From positions 152,040 through 216,039 of the forward strand of contig NZ_JAJNDA010000012.1 in assembly GCF_021026295.1 (NCBI RefSeq): 64,000 nt of DNA. The letters are read 5' to 3'. Positions within the stretch are counted from its first letter, which is position 1. The number at the start of each line of letters is the position of its first letter. Below, piece after piece: positions 44,207 to 52,449 of this stretch. Origin of the DNA: Actinomycetospora soli. Lineage in GTDB: Bacteria > Actinomycetota > Actinomycetes > Mycobacteriales > Pseudonocardiaceae. A program made the position numbers and the translations under genes. The notes under the pieces were generated by a model. It saw only the letters and a program-made list of their open reading frames with translations, was not told the DNA's origin and did not search any database.

Positions 44207-45738
44207 GCGGCGTACCGCTCGCGCAGCTGCCCCTTGACCAGCTTGCCGGTGGGGGTGCGCGGCAGGTCGTCGTCGAACACCAGCCGCTTCGGCACCTTGT
44301 AGCCCGCCATGCGGCCCCGCAGGTGCGCGAGGAGTTCCTCGGCCAGGTCGTCGGACGGCTCGCCCGCGGGGCTGACCACCGCGAGGACCGACTCGCCCAT
44401 GTCCTCGTCGGGGACCCCGACGACGGCGACGTCGAGCACCTTCGGGTGCAGGGCGAGGGCGTCCTCGATCTCCTGCGGGTAGATGTTCACGCCACCCGAG
44501 ATGATCATGAAGCTCTTGCGGTCGGTGAGGTAGAGGAAGCCCTCCTCGTCGACCCGGCCGAGGTCGCCGGTCGTCGTCCAGGTGGGGTGCTCGGGATGCT
44601 GCGCGGCGCGGGTCTTCTCGTCGTCGTTGTGGTAGGCGAACGGGACCTCGTCGCGCTCGAAGTAGACCGTGCCCACGTCCCCCGTCGGGACCTCGCGCCC
44701 GTCGTCGTCGCAGATGTGCAGGACGCCGAGCGCCGCGCGGCCGACCGAGCCGGGGTGCTCCAGCCAGGTCGCCGAGTCGATGAGCGTGACGCCGTTGGCC
44801 TCGGTGGAGGCGTAGTACTCCTGCAGCACCGGGCCCCACCAGTCGATCATGGCGCGCTTGACGTCGACCGGGCACGGCGCCGCGGCGTGGACCACGACGC
44901 GCAGGCTCGACACGTCGTAGGCGTCCTTCGTCTCCTGCGGCAGCTTGAGCAGGCGCACGAACATCGTGGGCACGAACTGGCCGTGGGTGACGCGGTGCTC
45001 CGCGATCGCCGCGAGGGCGCCCTCGGGGTCGAAGCGCTGCATCAGCACCACGGTGCCGCCGGTCGACTGGATCATCCCGCAGTAGCGCAGCGGCGCGGCG
45101 TGGTAGACCGGCGCCGGCGACAGGTAGACCGTGTCCTCGTCGAACCCGTAGAGCTTGCCGAACACGGCGAGCAGGAGGTCACCGGGCTCGTCGACCTGGC
45201 GGTCGGGCAGCGGCGGCTTGATCCCCTTGGGGCGGCCGGTGGTGCCCGAGGAGTAGAGCATGTCGGAGCCGCGGGGCTGGTCGGCCAACGGCTCGGCGGA
45301 CGTCCCGGCCAGCAGCGCCGCACCGTCGGCGTACCCGTCGAGGTCCCCGTCGAGGGAGATCCGGTGTGCGACCCCCGGGGTGCGGTCGACCAGCGCGACG
45401 GCGAGCTCGCGCAGCGCCGGCCGCCGACCGGCGACCACGAGCACGCGCGCGCCGCAGTCGTCGACGATGTAGGCGGCCTCGTCCGGCGAGAGGTGGTGGT
45501 TGATCGCCGTGATGTAGAGGCCCGAGCGCTGCGCGGCCCAGTACACGACGAACGCCCACGGGGTGTTGTCGGCGAGCATGGCGACGACGTCACCGCGGCG
45601 CAGGCCCTGCTCGTGCAGGGCGCGGGCCAACCGGGTCGACTCGCGGTCGAGCTCGGCGTAGGTGAGCGTCTGGCCGGTCTCGGCGACGACGACGGCGGGC
45701 CGCTCCGGGGCGGAGGCGGCAATGGTCCCGGGGTACAC
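44203..45738 (-). CDS. Acyl-CoA synthetase (FadD-like)
   Basis: Adenylate-forming enzymes activate carboxylic acids to acyl-CoA. The 511-residue protein has the P-loop YSSGTTGRPKGIKPP, the A5 motif YYASTEANGVTL, TGDLGRVDEEGFLYL with the hinge DRKSFMIISGGVNIYP, and the C-terminal lysine in PRTPTGKLVKGQLR, so all catalytic parts are present. The GTG at 45738 follows AGGAGGACC 9 bases earlier. It sits just after the aldehyde dehydrogenase gene, which fits activation of the acid that enzyme makes. Confidence 0.9.
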   Translation of the reverse strand: MYPGTIAASAPERPAVVVAETGQTLTYAELDRESTRLARALHEQGLRRGDVVAMLADNTPWAFVVYWAAQRSGLYITAINHHLSPDEAAYIVDDCGARVLVVAGRRPALRELAVALVDRTPGVAHRISLDGDLDGYADGAALLAGTSAEPLADQPRGSDMLYSSGTTGRPKGIKPPLPDRQVDEPGDLLLAVFGKLYGFDEDTVYLSPAPVYHAAPLRYCGMIQSTGGTVVLMQRFDPEGALAAIAEHRVTHGQFVPTMFVRLLKLPQETKDAYDVSSLRVVVHAAAPCPVDVKRAMIDWWGPVLQEYYASTEANGVTLIDSATWLEHPGSVGRAALGVLHICDDDGREVPTGDVGTVYFERDEVPFAYHNDDEKTRAAQHPEHPTWTTTGDLGRVDEEGFLYLTDRKSFMIISGGVNIYPQEIEDALALHPKVLDVAVVGVPDEDMGESVLAVVSPAGEPSDDLAEELLAHLRGRMAGYKVPKRLVFDDDLPRTPTGKLVKGQLRERYAA

Positions 45739-45749
45739 GGCAGGTCCTC

Positions 45750-47171
45750 CTAGAAGATCTTCCGGAGCAGCTTCCTCGTCGACTCCGCGTACGGCGGGTA
45801 GACGAGCGACGGGTCCGGCCAGGTCGGCTTGATCAGGGTCGGGCGGCGGTGACTGAGGGCCTCGAAGCCCCACTTGCCGTGGTAGGCACCCATCCCGCTG
45901 CGCCCGATGCCGCCGAAGGGCAACTGCGGGACGAGGACGTGGAACATGGTGTGGTTGGTGACGATCCCGCCGGTGGCGATCCGGTCCCGGACCGACTCGA
46001 TCGTCGCGCGGGTGCGGGAGAAGACGTAGGTCGCGAGCGGGCGGGGGCGCGCCTCGACGAAGGCGATCGCCTCGTCCGTCGAGTCGACGGTGAGCACCGG
46101 GAGCACCGGCCCGAAGATCTCCTCGCGCATGAGGGCCGAGTCGGGGTCGGGATCGAGGACCACGGTGAGGTCGACGCCCGGACCCGCGAGCTCGCCGGTC
46201 CCCGCCGTCGTGACCGTGGTGTCCCCGCCCAGGACCACCCGCCCGCCGTGGTCGGCGAGCAGGCCGCGCACGCGGTCGCCGTGCCGGTCGTCCACCACCC
46301 GCATGGCGAGGTCGCCCGCGCGCATCTCGCGGGCCGCGCTGCCGAACTCCTCGAGGAACTCGTCGACGACCGCGCGGTGTACCAGCACGTAGTCCGGTGC
46401 GACGCAGGTCTGGCCCGAGTTCATCAGCTTCGTCCAGGCGATGCGGCGGGCGGCGACCGCGACGTCGGCGCTCGCGTCGACGATCGTCGGGCTCTTGCCC
46501 CCGAGCTCGAGCGTGACCGGCGTCAGCGTGCGCGCCGCGGTCTCCATGACCTTCGCGCCGACCTCGGGACTGCCGGTGAAGAACACGTGGTCGACCCCGG
46601 CGCCGATCAGCTCCTGCGTCTCGGCGGGCCCGCCGGTGACGACCGTGACGGCCTCCGGGTCGAGGTGGCGGGGGACGAGCCGGTGCAGGGCGGCGGCCGT
46701 GGCGGGCGCGTACTCGCTGGGCTTGAGCACCGCGGTGTTGCCGGCCGCGAGCGCCGCGACCAACGGCGCGAGCGTGAGGTAGACCGGGTAGTTCCAGGGC
46801 CCGACGATCGCGACGACGCCGAGCGGCTCGGGCCGCCAGGTCCCGACGGCGGGTGCAACGCCCAGGGGGACCCCGGTCACCCGGGGGCGGGCCCACCACC
46901 CCAGGTACCGGCGGGCGTAGCGCGCCTCCGCGGCGGTGGACGACAGGTCGGCGAGCCACGCGTCGACCGCGGGACGCCCGAGGTCGGCCGCGAGGGCGGC
47001 GACGAGCTCGTCCTCGGCCTCGACCAGCAGCCGTTCGAGGGCGGCGAGCTGGGTCCGCCGCCAGCGCAGGGACCGCGTGCGGCCGGAGTCGTAGGCCGCT
47101 CGCGCCGTGGTCACGGCCGTGGCCACCGGGGTCGTGGTCGCGGAGCCCCGTGCGGCCGTGTCCGTCGACAT
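45750..47171 (-). CDS. Aldehyde dehydrogenase (NAD(P)+, ALDH3-like)
   Basis: The enzyme oxidises aldehydes to acids. In this 473-residue protein the catalytic cysteine is C256 (NSGQTCVAPDYV), the general base E222 (LELGGKSP), and N127 (GPWNYPV) completes the oxyanion site. The shorter length and FGGIGRSGMGAYHG end resemble the fatty-aldehyde (ALDH3) branch. The ATG at 47171 has CCGAGGAGGAACG upstream. First gene of a four-gene operon, divergent from the TetR gene. Confidence 0.92.
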   Translation of the reverse strand: MSTDTAARGSATTTPVATAVTTARAAYDSGRTRSLRWRRTQLAALERLLVEAEDELVAALAADLGRPAVDAWLADLSSTAAEARYARRYLGWWARPRVTGVPLGVAPAVGTWRPEPLGVVAIVGPWNYPVYLTLAPLVAALAAGNTAVLKPSEYAPATAAALHRLVPRHLDPEAVTVVTGGPAETQELIGAGVDHVFFTGSPEVGAKVMETAARTLTPVTLELGGKSPTIVDASADVAVAARRIAWTKLMNSGQTCVAPDYVLVHRAVVDEFLEEFGSAAREMRAGDLAMRVVDDRHGDRVRGLLADHGGRVVLGGDTTVTTAGTGELAGPGVDLTVVLDPDPDSALMREEIFGPVLPVLTVDSTDEAIAFVEARPRPLATYVFSRTRATIESVRDRIATGGIVTNHTMFHVLVPQLPFGGIGRSGMGAYHGKWGFEALSHRRPTLIKPTWPDPSLVYPPYAESTRKLLRKIF

Positions 47172-47209
47172 CGTTCCTCCTCGGCGTCCTCGCGTCGGCG
47201 AGAACACAA

Positions 47210-47231
47210 CGTATAGTGCGTTACGGTCGGC
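47210..47231 (+). promoter_or_regulatory. Shared promoter/operator element, copy A
   Basis: CGTATAGT, two variable bases, then GTTACGGTCGGC. It lies between the divergent ALDH and TetR genes, with TATAGT as a likely -10 for the TetR gene. The same element, 20 of 22 bases identical, occurs inverted at 49428-49449 before the ferredoxin gene. CGTA and TACG form a short inverted repeat with an 8-base spacer in both. Confidence 0.6.
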
Positions 47232-47259
47232 GATCAAGACCGTGGAGAAGGAGCCCGGC

Positions 47260-47832
47260 ATGTCCCGCACGGCGTCTCCCGAGACCTACTTCGCCGCCGC
47301 GATGCGACTCCTCGCGGGCCCGGGCCTGCCGGCCCTCCGGATCGGCCGGCTCTGCCGTGAGGTCGGCGTGACCAGCGGCAGCTTCTACCACCACTTCGGC
47401 AACTGGGACGGCTTCGTCGCGGCCCTGCTCGAGCACTGGTCCCAGGAGGAGGTGGATCGGATCGTCGAGCTGGTCCGCCGCGAGCCCGACCCGGTCGGGC
47501 GGGTCGAGCTGATGAAGCGCCTGGCCCTGACCGTGCCGCACGCCGCGGAGACCGCGATCCGCCGGTGGGCGGGCACCGACGAGCTCGTCGCCGCCGCGCA
47601 GCAGCGGGTGGACGACCGGCGGCGCGAGGCGCTCCGCGAGGTCCTCGGCCCGCTGCTCGACGACGACGCGCTCACCGCGACGCTCGCCGAGGTGGCCCTG
47701 AGCCTGCTCGTCGGCCACCAGCAGCTCCACCACTCCGGCCCGTCCGTGGGCCTCGGCGCGCAGCTGGACCAGTTCGAGATCCTGGTGCGTTCGCACGCGA
47801 CCGCGGCGCTGGAGCGCCGGGTCCGCGGTTAG
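47260..47832 (+). CDS. TetR-family regulator
   Basis: A 190-residue repressor-type protein. The N-terminal HTH (about 5-50) ends LCREVGVTSGSFYHHFGNWDGF, the TetR signature, and a helical ligand domain follows. The ATG at 47260 has AGAAGGAG. It is divergent from the ALDH operon and convergent with the P450 gene (four-base overlap). Location and the shared upstream element suggest it controls both itself and the ferredoxin-P450 pair, possibly also ALDH. Confidence 0.88.
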   Translation: MSRTASPETYFAAAMRLLAGPGLPALRIGRLCREVGVTSGSFYHHFGNWDGFVAALLEHWSQEEVDRIVELVRREPDPVGRVELMKRLALTVPHAAETAIRRWAGTDELVAAAQQRVDDRRREALREVLGPLLDDDALTATLAEVALSLLVGHQQLHHSGPSVGLGAQLDQFEILVRSHATAALERRVRG

Positions 47833-49106
47833 CGGTTCAGCTGGATCGGCAGCGACTTCACCGCGTTGACGAAGTTGCTGGTCAGCCGGTTCGGCTCCCC
47901 GACCTCGAAGTCCGGCGCCGCCGTGAGCAGGCGCCGCCAGATCTCGCGCAGCTGGGTGCGGGCCAGCATGTTGCCCATGCAGAAGTGCGGACCGCCCCCG
48001 CCGAAGCCCTGGTGCGGGTTGGGGTCGCGGCCGACGTCGAAGCGCAGCGGGTCGGCGAACACCTCGGTGTCGCGGTTCCCGGACTCGTAGAACATGACGA
48101 CCTTGTCCCCGGCCGCGATCCGCTGCCCCCGGAGCTCGGTGTCCTGCGTGGCCGTCCGGCGGAACGTCAGCACGGGCGAGGCCCAGCGCACCATCTCCTC
48201 GACCGCGGTGGGCATCAGCCCGTCGAGGTCCGCCGCGAGGCGCCGGCGCTCGTCGCGGAACTCGGTGAGGGCGACGGCGGTGTGGGCGATGGTGTTCCGG
48301 GTGGTGTCGTTGCCCGCCACGGAGAGCAGCACGAAGAAGGCGCCGATCTCCTCGTCGGTCAGCCGCTGCCCGTCGACCTCGGCCTGGACCAGGTTGGTCA
48401 TCAGGTCGTCACGCGGATCGCTGCGGCGCTCCTCGGCGGCCTGCAGGCCCGCTCCGAGCAGGGTGAACATGGCCTGCCCCATGAGGTCCAGCGGGTCCTC
48501 GACGCCGTGCGCCGCCCGGACCTCGGGGTCGTTCGCCGCCACGAGCAGGTCCGCGGCCTCGGCCAGGGAGTCCTGCTGCTCCCCGGACACCCCCATCATG
48601 TCGTAGATCATCATCATCGGGAGGCGACGGCAGACGAGCTGGACGAAGTCGCCGTCACCGTGCTCGAGCAGCTCGTCGACGATCGTGGCCGCCCGCGTCG
48701 CGATCGTGTCCTCGAGCTTCGCGATCCGCTTCGGGGTGAAGGCCGAGCCGACGATCTTGCGGAGCTGGGTGTGCCGCGGGGAGTCCATCGCGAGGAAGGA
48801 CTGGCTCGCCTCGAGCAGCTCCTCCGGCGCGTCCTGGAACTGCACGCCCTGCCCCGAGCAGAACAACGCGGGGTTCTTCGAGACGGAGGCGATGTCCTCG
48901 TGGCGCACGAGGGCCCAGAAGCCGCCCTCGCCCTCCGGCGTGCCCATCACGCCCTCGGGCGCCGGGTGCCAGGTGACCGGGCGCTCGCGGCGGAGCTCCG
49001 CGAAGCTCTCCTCCCGCTCGGCGGTCGACCGCGACCAGAACTCGAGCGACGACAGGTCGAGCGGGTCGCGCCCGGGCCGGTCGGGGGCAGCAGCGGCGGC
49101 GGTCAT
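47829..49106 (-). CDS. Cytochrome P450
   Basis: A 425-residue class I bacterial P450. Oxygen-activation motif AGNDTT (264-269) in the I helix, E304/R307 of the ExxR pair, and heme-binding FGGGGPHFCMGNMLAR with ligand C376. The pattern recalls actinobacterial steroid or fatty-acid omega-hydroxylases (CYP124/125/142 group), but the family number cannot be set by eye. The ATG follows GAGGAGACACC. It is downstream of a ferredoxin gene that likely supplies electrons. A reductase is not encoded nearby. Confidence 0.93.
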   Translation of the reverse strand: MTAAAAAPDRPGRDPLDLSSLEFWSRSTAEREESFAELRRERPVTWHPAPEGVMGTPEGEGGFWALVRHEDIASVSKNPALFCSGQGVQFQDAPEELLEASQSFLAMDSPRHTQLRKIVGSAFTPKRIAKLEDTIATRAATIVDELLEHGDGDFVQLVCRRLPMMMIYDMMGVSGEQQDSLAEAADLLVAANDPEVRAAHGVEDPLDLMGQAMFTLLGAGLQAAEERRSDPRDDLMTNLVQAEVDGQRLTDEEIGAFFVLLSVAGNDTTRNTIAHTAVALTEFRDERRRLAADLDGLMPTAVEEMVRWASPVLTFRRTATQDTELRGQRIAAGDKVVMFYESGNRDTEVFADPLRFDVGRDPNPHQGFGGGGPHFCMGNMLARTQLREIWRRLLTAAPDFEVGEPNRLTSNFVNAVKSLPIQLNR

Positions 49107-49200
49107 GGTGGTGTCTCCTCGCGTCCGTCGACGATGGCGGGCCCCCGCCGCGAGGTCGTGGTGGCGGGGCGACGGGGGCGCCGGCGGGCGGTGCCGCCGG

Positions 49201-49392
49201 TCAGTCCTGCAGCGAGAGCGCCTCGGTGGGGCAGGCCTCGCAGGCCTGCCGGAGCTCGTCCTCGCGCCCCTCGGGCACCTCGGTGAGGTGCAGGGTCAGC
49301 GACCCGTCGTCCTCGACCTCGAAGACGTCCGGGGCGACGGACTCGCACATGCCGAGTCCGCTGCACTTGTCGTAGTCCACGACGATCTTCAT
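49201..49392 (-). CDS. [3Fe-4S]-type ferredoxin
   Basis: A 63-residue small ferredoxin, MKIVVDYDKCSGLGMCESVA. Cysteines 10, 16 and 54 (C54 followed by Pro) match the three cluster ligands of P450-associated 3Fe-4S ferredoxins. C51 is an additional cysteine. The position of the missing second cysteine in the first loop is G/M, as expected for 3Fe. It is 95 bases upstream of the P450 gene on the same strand. Confidence 0.92.
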   Translation of the reverse strand: MKIVVDYDKCSGLGMCESVAPDVFEVEDDGSLTLHLTEVPEGREDELRQACEACPTEALSLQD

Positions 49393-49427
49393 GGCTGGGG
49401 CCCTCCCGTTCGCGACGACGACGTCGA

Positions 49428-49449
49428 GCCGACCGTAACATACTATACG
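49428..49449 (-). promoter_or_regulatory. Shared promoter/operator element, copy B
   Basis: On the minus strand CGTATAGT, AT, then GTTACGGTCGGC, 20 of 22 bases identical to copy A at 47210-47231. TATAGT may be the -10 for the ferredoxin-P450 operon. The spacing to the ferredoxin ATG is about 36 bases. Confidence 0.6.
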
Positions 49450-49550
49450 CTACGGGGGCGAGCGACGTCACATCTCGGCTCTGTACCCAGGAGGGCGCCA
49501 CGGAAGCGCCCGGGCCGCGCCCGATCGGGGCGACCCGGGCGACGCGGGAG

Positions 49551-51074
49551 TCAGGAGCCCTGGCCGCCGTACTGCGCGCGCAGGTCCTTCTTGAGGATCT
49601 TCCCGGTCGCGTTGCGCGGCAGGGCGTCGACGACGTCGACCGAGCGGGGGCGCTTGAACCCCGCGATCCGCTCCCTGGTCCAGGCCACGAGCTCGTCGGG
49701 GTCGATCGACTGGCCCTCGTTCGCGACGACGACGGCCTTGACCTCCTCGCCCCACTTCTCGTGCGGGACGCCGATCACGGCGACGTCCGCGACGGCCGGG
49801 TGCTGGGCGACGACGTTCTCCACCTCGATCGGGTACACGTTCTCCGCGCCCGTGACGATCATGTCCTTGATCCGGTCGGTGAGGAACAGGTAGCCCTCGT
49901 CGTCGAGGTAGCCGCCGTCGCCGGTGCGCAGCCAGCCGTCGGCGGTGAGCGCCTTCTCGGTCTCCTCCGGACGTCGCCAGTAGCCCGCGGTCACCTGCGC
50001 GGAGCGGATGTACACCTCGCCGATCTCGTTCGGCCCGACCGCCTGCTCGTCGACGACGACCTTGAGCTCGACCCACGGGTAGGCCTTGCCGGCCGAGCGC
50101 ATGAGGTGGGCGCGCGGGCCGTCCGGGTCGTGGTCCTCGGGGTCGAGCTGGGTGATGGCGCCGGTGGTCTCGGTGGCGCCGTAGACCTGGAAGAGCGGGG
50201 CCTTGAACGTCTCGAGCACCCGGTTCAGCACCGCACCGGTGATCGGGGAGGCCCCGTAGGCCACGGCGCGCAGGCGCGACCAGTCGCGGTCGGCCGCCCC
50301 CGGCACCGCACACAGCATCTGCAGCACCGCGGGGACGAGGAAGGCGTTCGAGACGCGCTCGCGCTCCATGGTGTCGAGCAGCTGGTCGGGGACGATGTCG
50401 GCGACGAGCACCGTGCGCGCCCCGAACGCGAGACAGACGAGGGCGAAGCCCGACCCGCCGATGTGGAACAGCGGCATCGCACACAGCCCGACCGAGTCGT
50501 CGTCGAAGCCCCAGTGCCCGCCGACCGAGAGCAGCGCCGCGAAGTTGCGGTGGGAGAGCAGCACGCCCTTGGCCCGCCCGGTGGTGCCCGAGGTGTAGAG
50601 CTGCAGCACCGCGTCGTCGTCGGTCGCGTCCGACGACGGCTCCACGCGCTCGGTCAGGCCGTCCACCCAGCCCTCGTAGTCCTCGCCGACGACGAGAACC
50701 TTCCGGTCACCGAGCTTCTCCCGCAGCCCCGCGAACTCCGGACCGAGCACGACGAGCCCCGCCTCGGCGTCCTCCGTGAGGTCGATCAGCTCGGCCGGGG
50801 TGAGCCGCAGGTTCAGCGGCGCGACGGCGGCGCGCACCGCGGCGGCGCCGAAGAGGAGCTCGAAGAAGGGGATCGCGTTCTTGCCGATCCACACCACGCG
50901 GCCGCCCTCGCCGAGACCGAGGTCGCGCAGGCCGCCCGCGACCCGGGCGGACCGCTCCTCGAGCTCGGCGTAGGTGAGGCGGTCGTCGCCGGCGGCCAGG
51001 GCGACCCGGTCGCCGTGCTCCCGGGCGTGGTCCCGGACGACGTCGGTCAGGCGGAACGGGGCGGACGCGGTCAC
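49551..51074 (-). CDS. Acyl-CoA synthetase (FadD-like)
   Basis: A 507-residue adenylate-forming ligase. P-loop LYTSGTTGRAKGVLLSHRN, A5 motif YGATETTGAITQ, TGDGGYLDDEGYLFLTDRIK followed by DMIVTGAENVYPIEVE, and C-terminal PRNATGKILKKDLR with the catalytic lysine. The GTG at 51074 follows GAGGAG. It is transcribed away from the acyl-CoA dehydrogenase and stands alone behind the ferredoxin-P450 promoter. Likely activates the P450-derived acid or a free fatty acid. Confidence 0.9.
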   Translation of the reverse strand: MTASAPFRLTDVVRDHAREHGDRVALAAGDDRLTYAELEERSARVAGGLRDLGLGEGGRVVWIGKNAIPFFELLFGAAAVRAAVAPLNLRLTPAELIDLTEDAEAGLVVLGPEFAGLREKLGDRKVLVVGEDYEGWVDGLTERVEPSSDATDDDAVLQLYTSGTTGRAKGVLLSHRNFAALLSVGGHWGFDDDSVGLCAMPLFHIGGSGFALVCLAFGARTVLVADIVPDQLLDTMERERVSNAFLVPAVLQMLCAVPGAADRDWSRLRAVAYGASPITGAVLNRVLETFKAPLFQVYGATETTGAITQLDPEDHDPDGPRAHLMRSAGKAYPWVELKVVVDEQAVGPNEIGEVYIRSAQVTAGYWRRPEETEKALTADGWLRTGDGGYLDDEGYLFLTDRIKDMIVTGAENVYPIEVENVVAQHPAVADVAVIGVPHEKWGEEVKAVVVANEGQSIDPDELVAWTRERIAGFKRPRSVDVVDALPRNATGKILKKDLRAQYGGQGS

Positions 51075-51201
51075 GTCGTCTCCTCGAGCGGGGGGAAGCG
51101 GACGAAACGGGTGTCCGGTGACTGCCGACACACCGCGAGGCGGCACGCTAGCCGGACGCGCGGAGAGCAGGGAAGGACACGTAGGAGTCAGGCTTGACTG
51201 T

Positions 51202-51212
51202 TACCGGTCGGT
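51202..51212. promoter_or_regulatory. TACCGGTCGGT motif in the fadD/acyl-CoA dehydrogenase gap
   Basis: The 11-base TACCGGTCGGT follows a TTGACT hexamer (51194-51199) upstream of the acyl-CoA dehydrogenase. The same 11 bases recur at 55913-55923 before the thiolase operon. Half-sites ACCG/CGGT are common in actinobacterial TetR operators. Confidence 0.4.
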
Positions 51213-51257
51213 CCGTCCACGCTGTGGGTGGCTGTCCGCCCTGAGAGGAGCTTGCTC

Positions 51258-52400
51258 GTGGAGCGCACGATCTTCACCGACGAACACCACGCGTTCCGGG
51301 AGATGGTGCGCGACTTCCTGGAGAAGGAGGTCGCGCCCCACCACGAGGAGTGGGAGGCCCAGGGGCACGTCAGCCGCGAGGTGTGGCTGCAGGCCGGCAA
51401 GACCGGCCTGCTCGGCCTCGACGTCCCGGAGCGCTTCGGCGGTGGCGGCTCCGACGACCTGACGTTCCTGTGGATCCTCTCCGAGGAGATCGCCCGCGGC
51501 GGCTTCTCCGGCCTCGGCTTCCCGCTCGCCAACGACGTCGTCACGCCCTACCTCACCGAGCTGACCACCGAGGAGCAGAAGGAGCGCTGGCTGCCGCGCT
51601 TCTGCTCCGGCGAGATGATCACCGCGATCGCGATGACCGAGCCGGGCACCGGCTCCGACCTGCAGGGCATCCAGACCCGCGCGGTCCGCGACGGCGACGA
51701 GTGGGTCATCAACGGCGCGAAGACCTTCATCACCAACGGCATCATGTCCGACCTGGTGATCGTGGTCGCGAAGACCGACCCCGACGCCGGGTCGAAGGGC
51801 TTCTCGCTGATCGCGGTCGAGCGCGACACCCCCGGGTTCGAGCGGGGCCGCAACCTCGACAAGATCGGCATGAAGGCGCAGGACACCGCGGAGCTGTCGT
51901 TCACCGACTGCCGCGTGCCCGCCGGCAACCTCATCGGTGAGGAGGGGCAGGGCTTCATCTACCTGATGCAGAACCTGCCCCGCGAGCGGCTCTCGATCGC
52001 CATCGCCTCGACCGCCGGCGCCGAGAAGGTCCTCGAGGACACGATCGCGTACGTCAAGGAGCGCACCGCGTTCGGTCGCCCGATCGCCTCGCTGCAGAAC
52101 ACGCGCTTCGTCGTCGCCGAGCTGACCACCAAGCTCGCCGTCACCCGCGCCTTCGTCGACCGGTGCATCACCGAGCTGAACGCGAAGAAGCTCGGGCCGG
52201 CCGAGGCCTCGATGGCCAAGTACTGGGCGTCGGAGACCGCCAAGGAGGTCATCGACCGGTGCCTCCAGCTGCACGGCGGCTACGGCTACATGCGGGAGTA
52301 CCCGGTGGCCAAGGCGTTCCTGGACAACCGCGTCCAGACGATCTACGGCGGGACCACCGAGATCATGAAGGAGATCATCGGGCGGATCACCCTCGCCTGA
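51258..52400 (+). CDS. Acyl-CoA dehydrogenase (long-chain/isovaleryl-like)
   Basis: FAD enzymes of this family make the trans-2-enoyl-CoA in beta-oxidation. The 380-residue protein has AMTEPGTGSDLQGI and INGAKTFITNG (flavin and substrate loops) and ends IYGGTTEIMKEIIGR. The usual YEGT glutamate is Gly here, as in LCAD and IVD. The candidate catalytic base is E243 in NLPRERLSIA, where those enzymes carry it. The start is GTG 51258 with AGAGGAG upstream. Probably co-transcribed with the LLM gene 49 bases downstream. Confidence 0.92.
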   Translation: MERTIFTDEHHAFREMVRDFLEKEVAPHHEEWEAQGHVSREVWLQAGKTGLLGLDVPERFGGGGSDDLTFLWILSEEIARGGFSGLGFPLANDVVTPYLTELTTEEQKERWLPRFCSGEMITAIAMTEPGTGSDLQGIQTRAVRDGDEWVINGAKTFITNGIMSDLVIVVAKTDPDAGSKGFSLIAVERDTPGFERGRNLDKIGMKAQDTAELSFTDCRVPAGNLIGEEGQGFIYLMQNLPRERLSIAIASTAGAEKVLEDTIAYVKERTAFGRPIASLQNTRFVVAELTTKLAVTRAFVDRCITELNAKKLGPAEASMAKYWASETAKEVIDRCLQLHGGYGYMREYPVAKAFLDNRVQTIYGGTTEIMKEIIGRITLA

Positions 52401-52449
52401 CGGGTCAGCCCCGACCGTTTCTCTCTCCAGCACCGGGAAGGACACTGCA

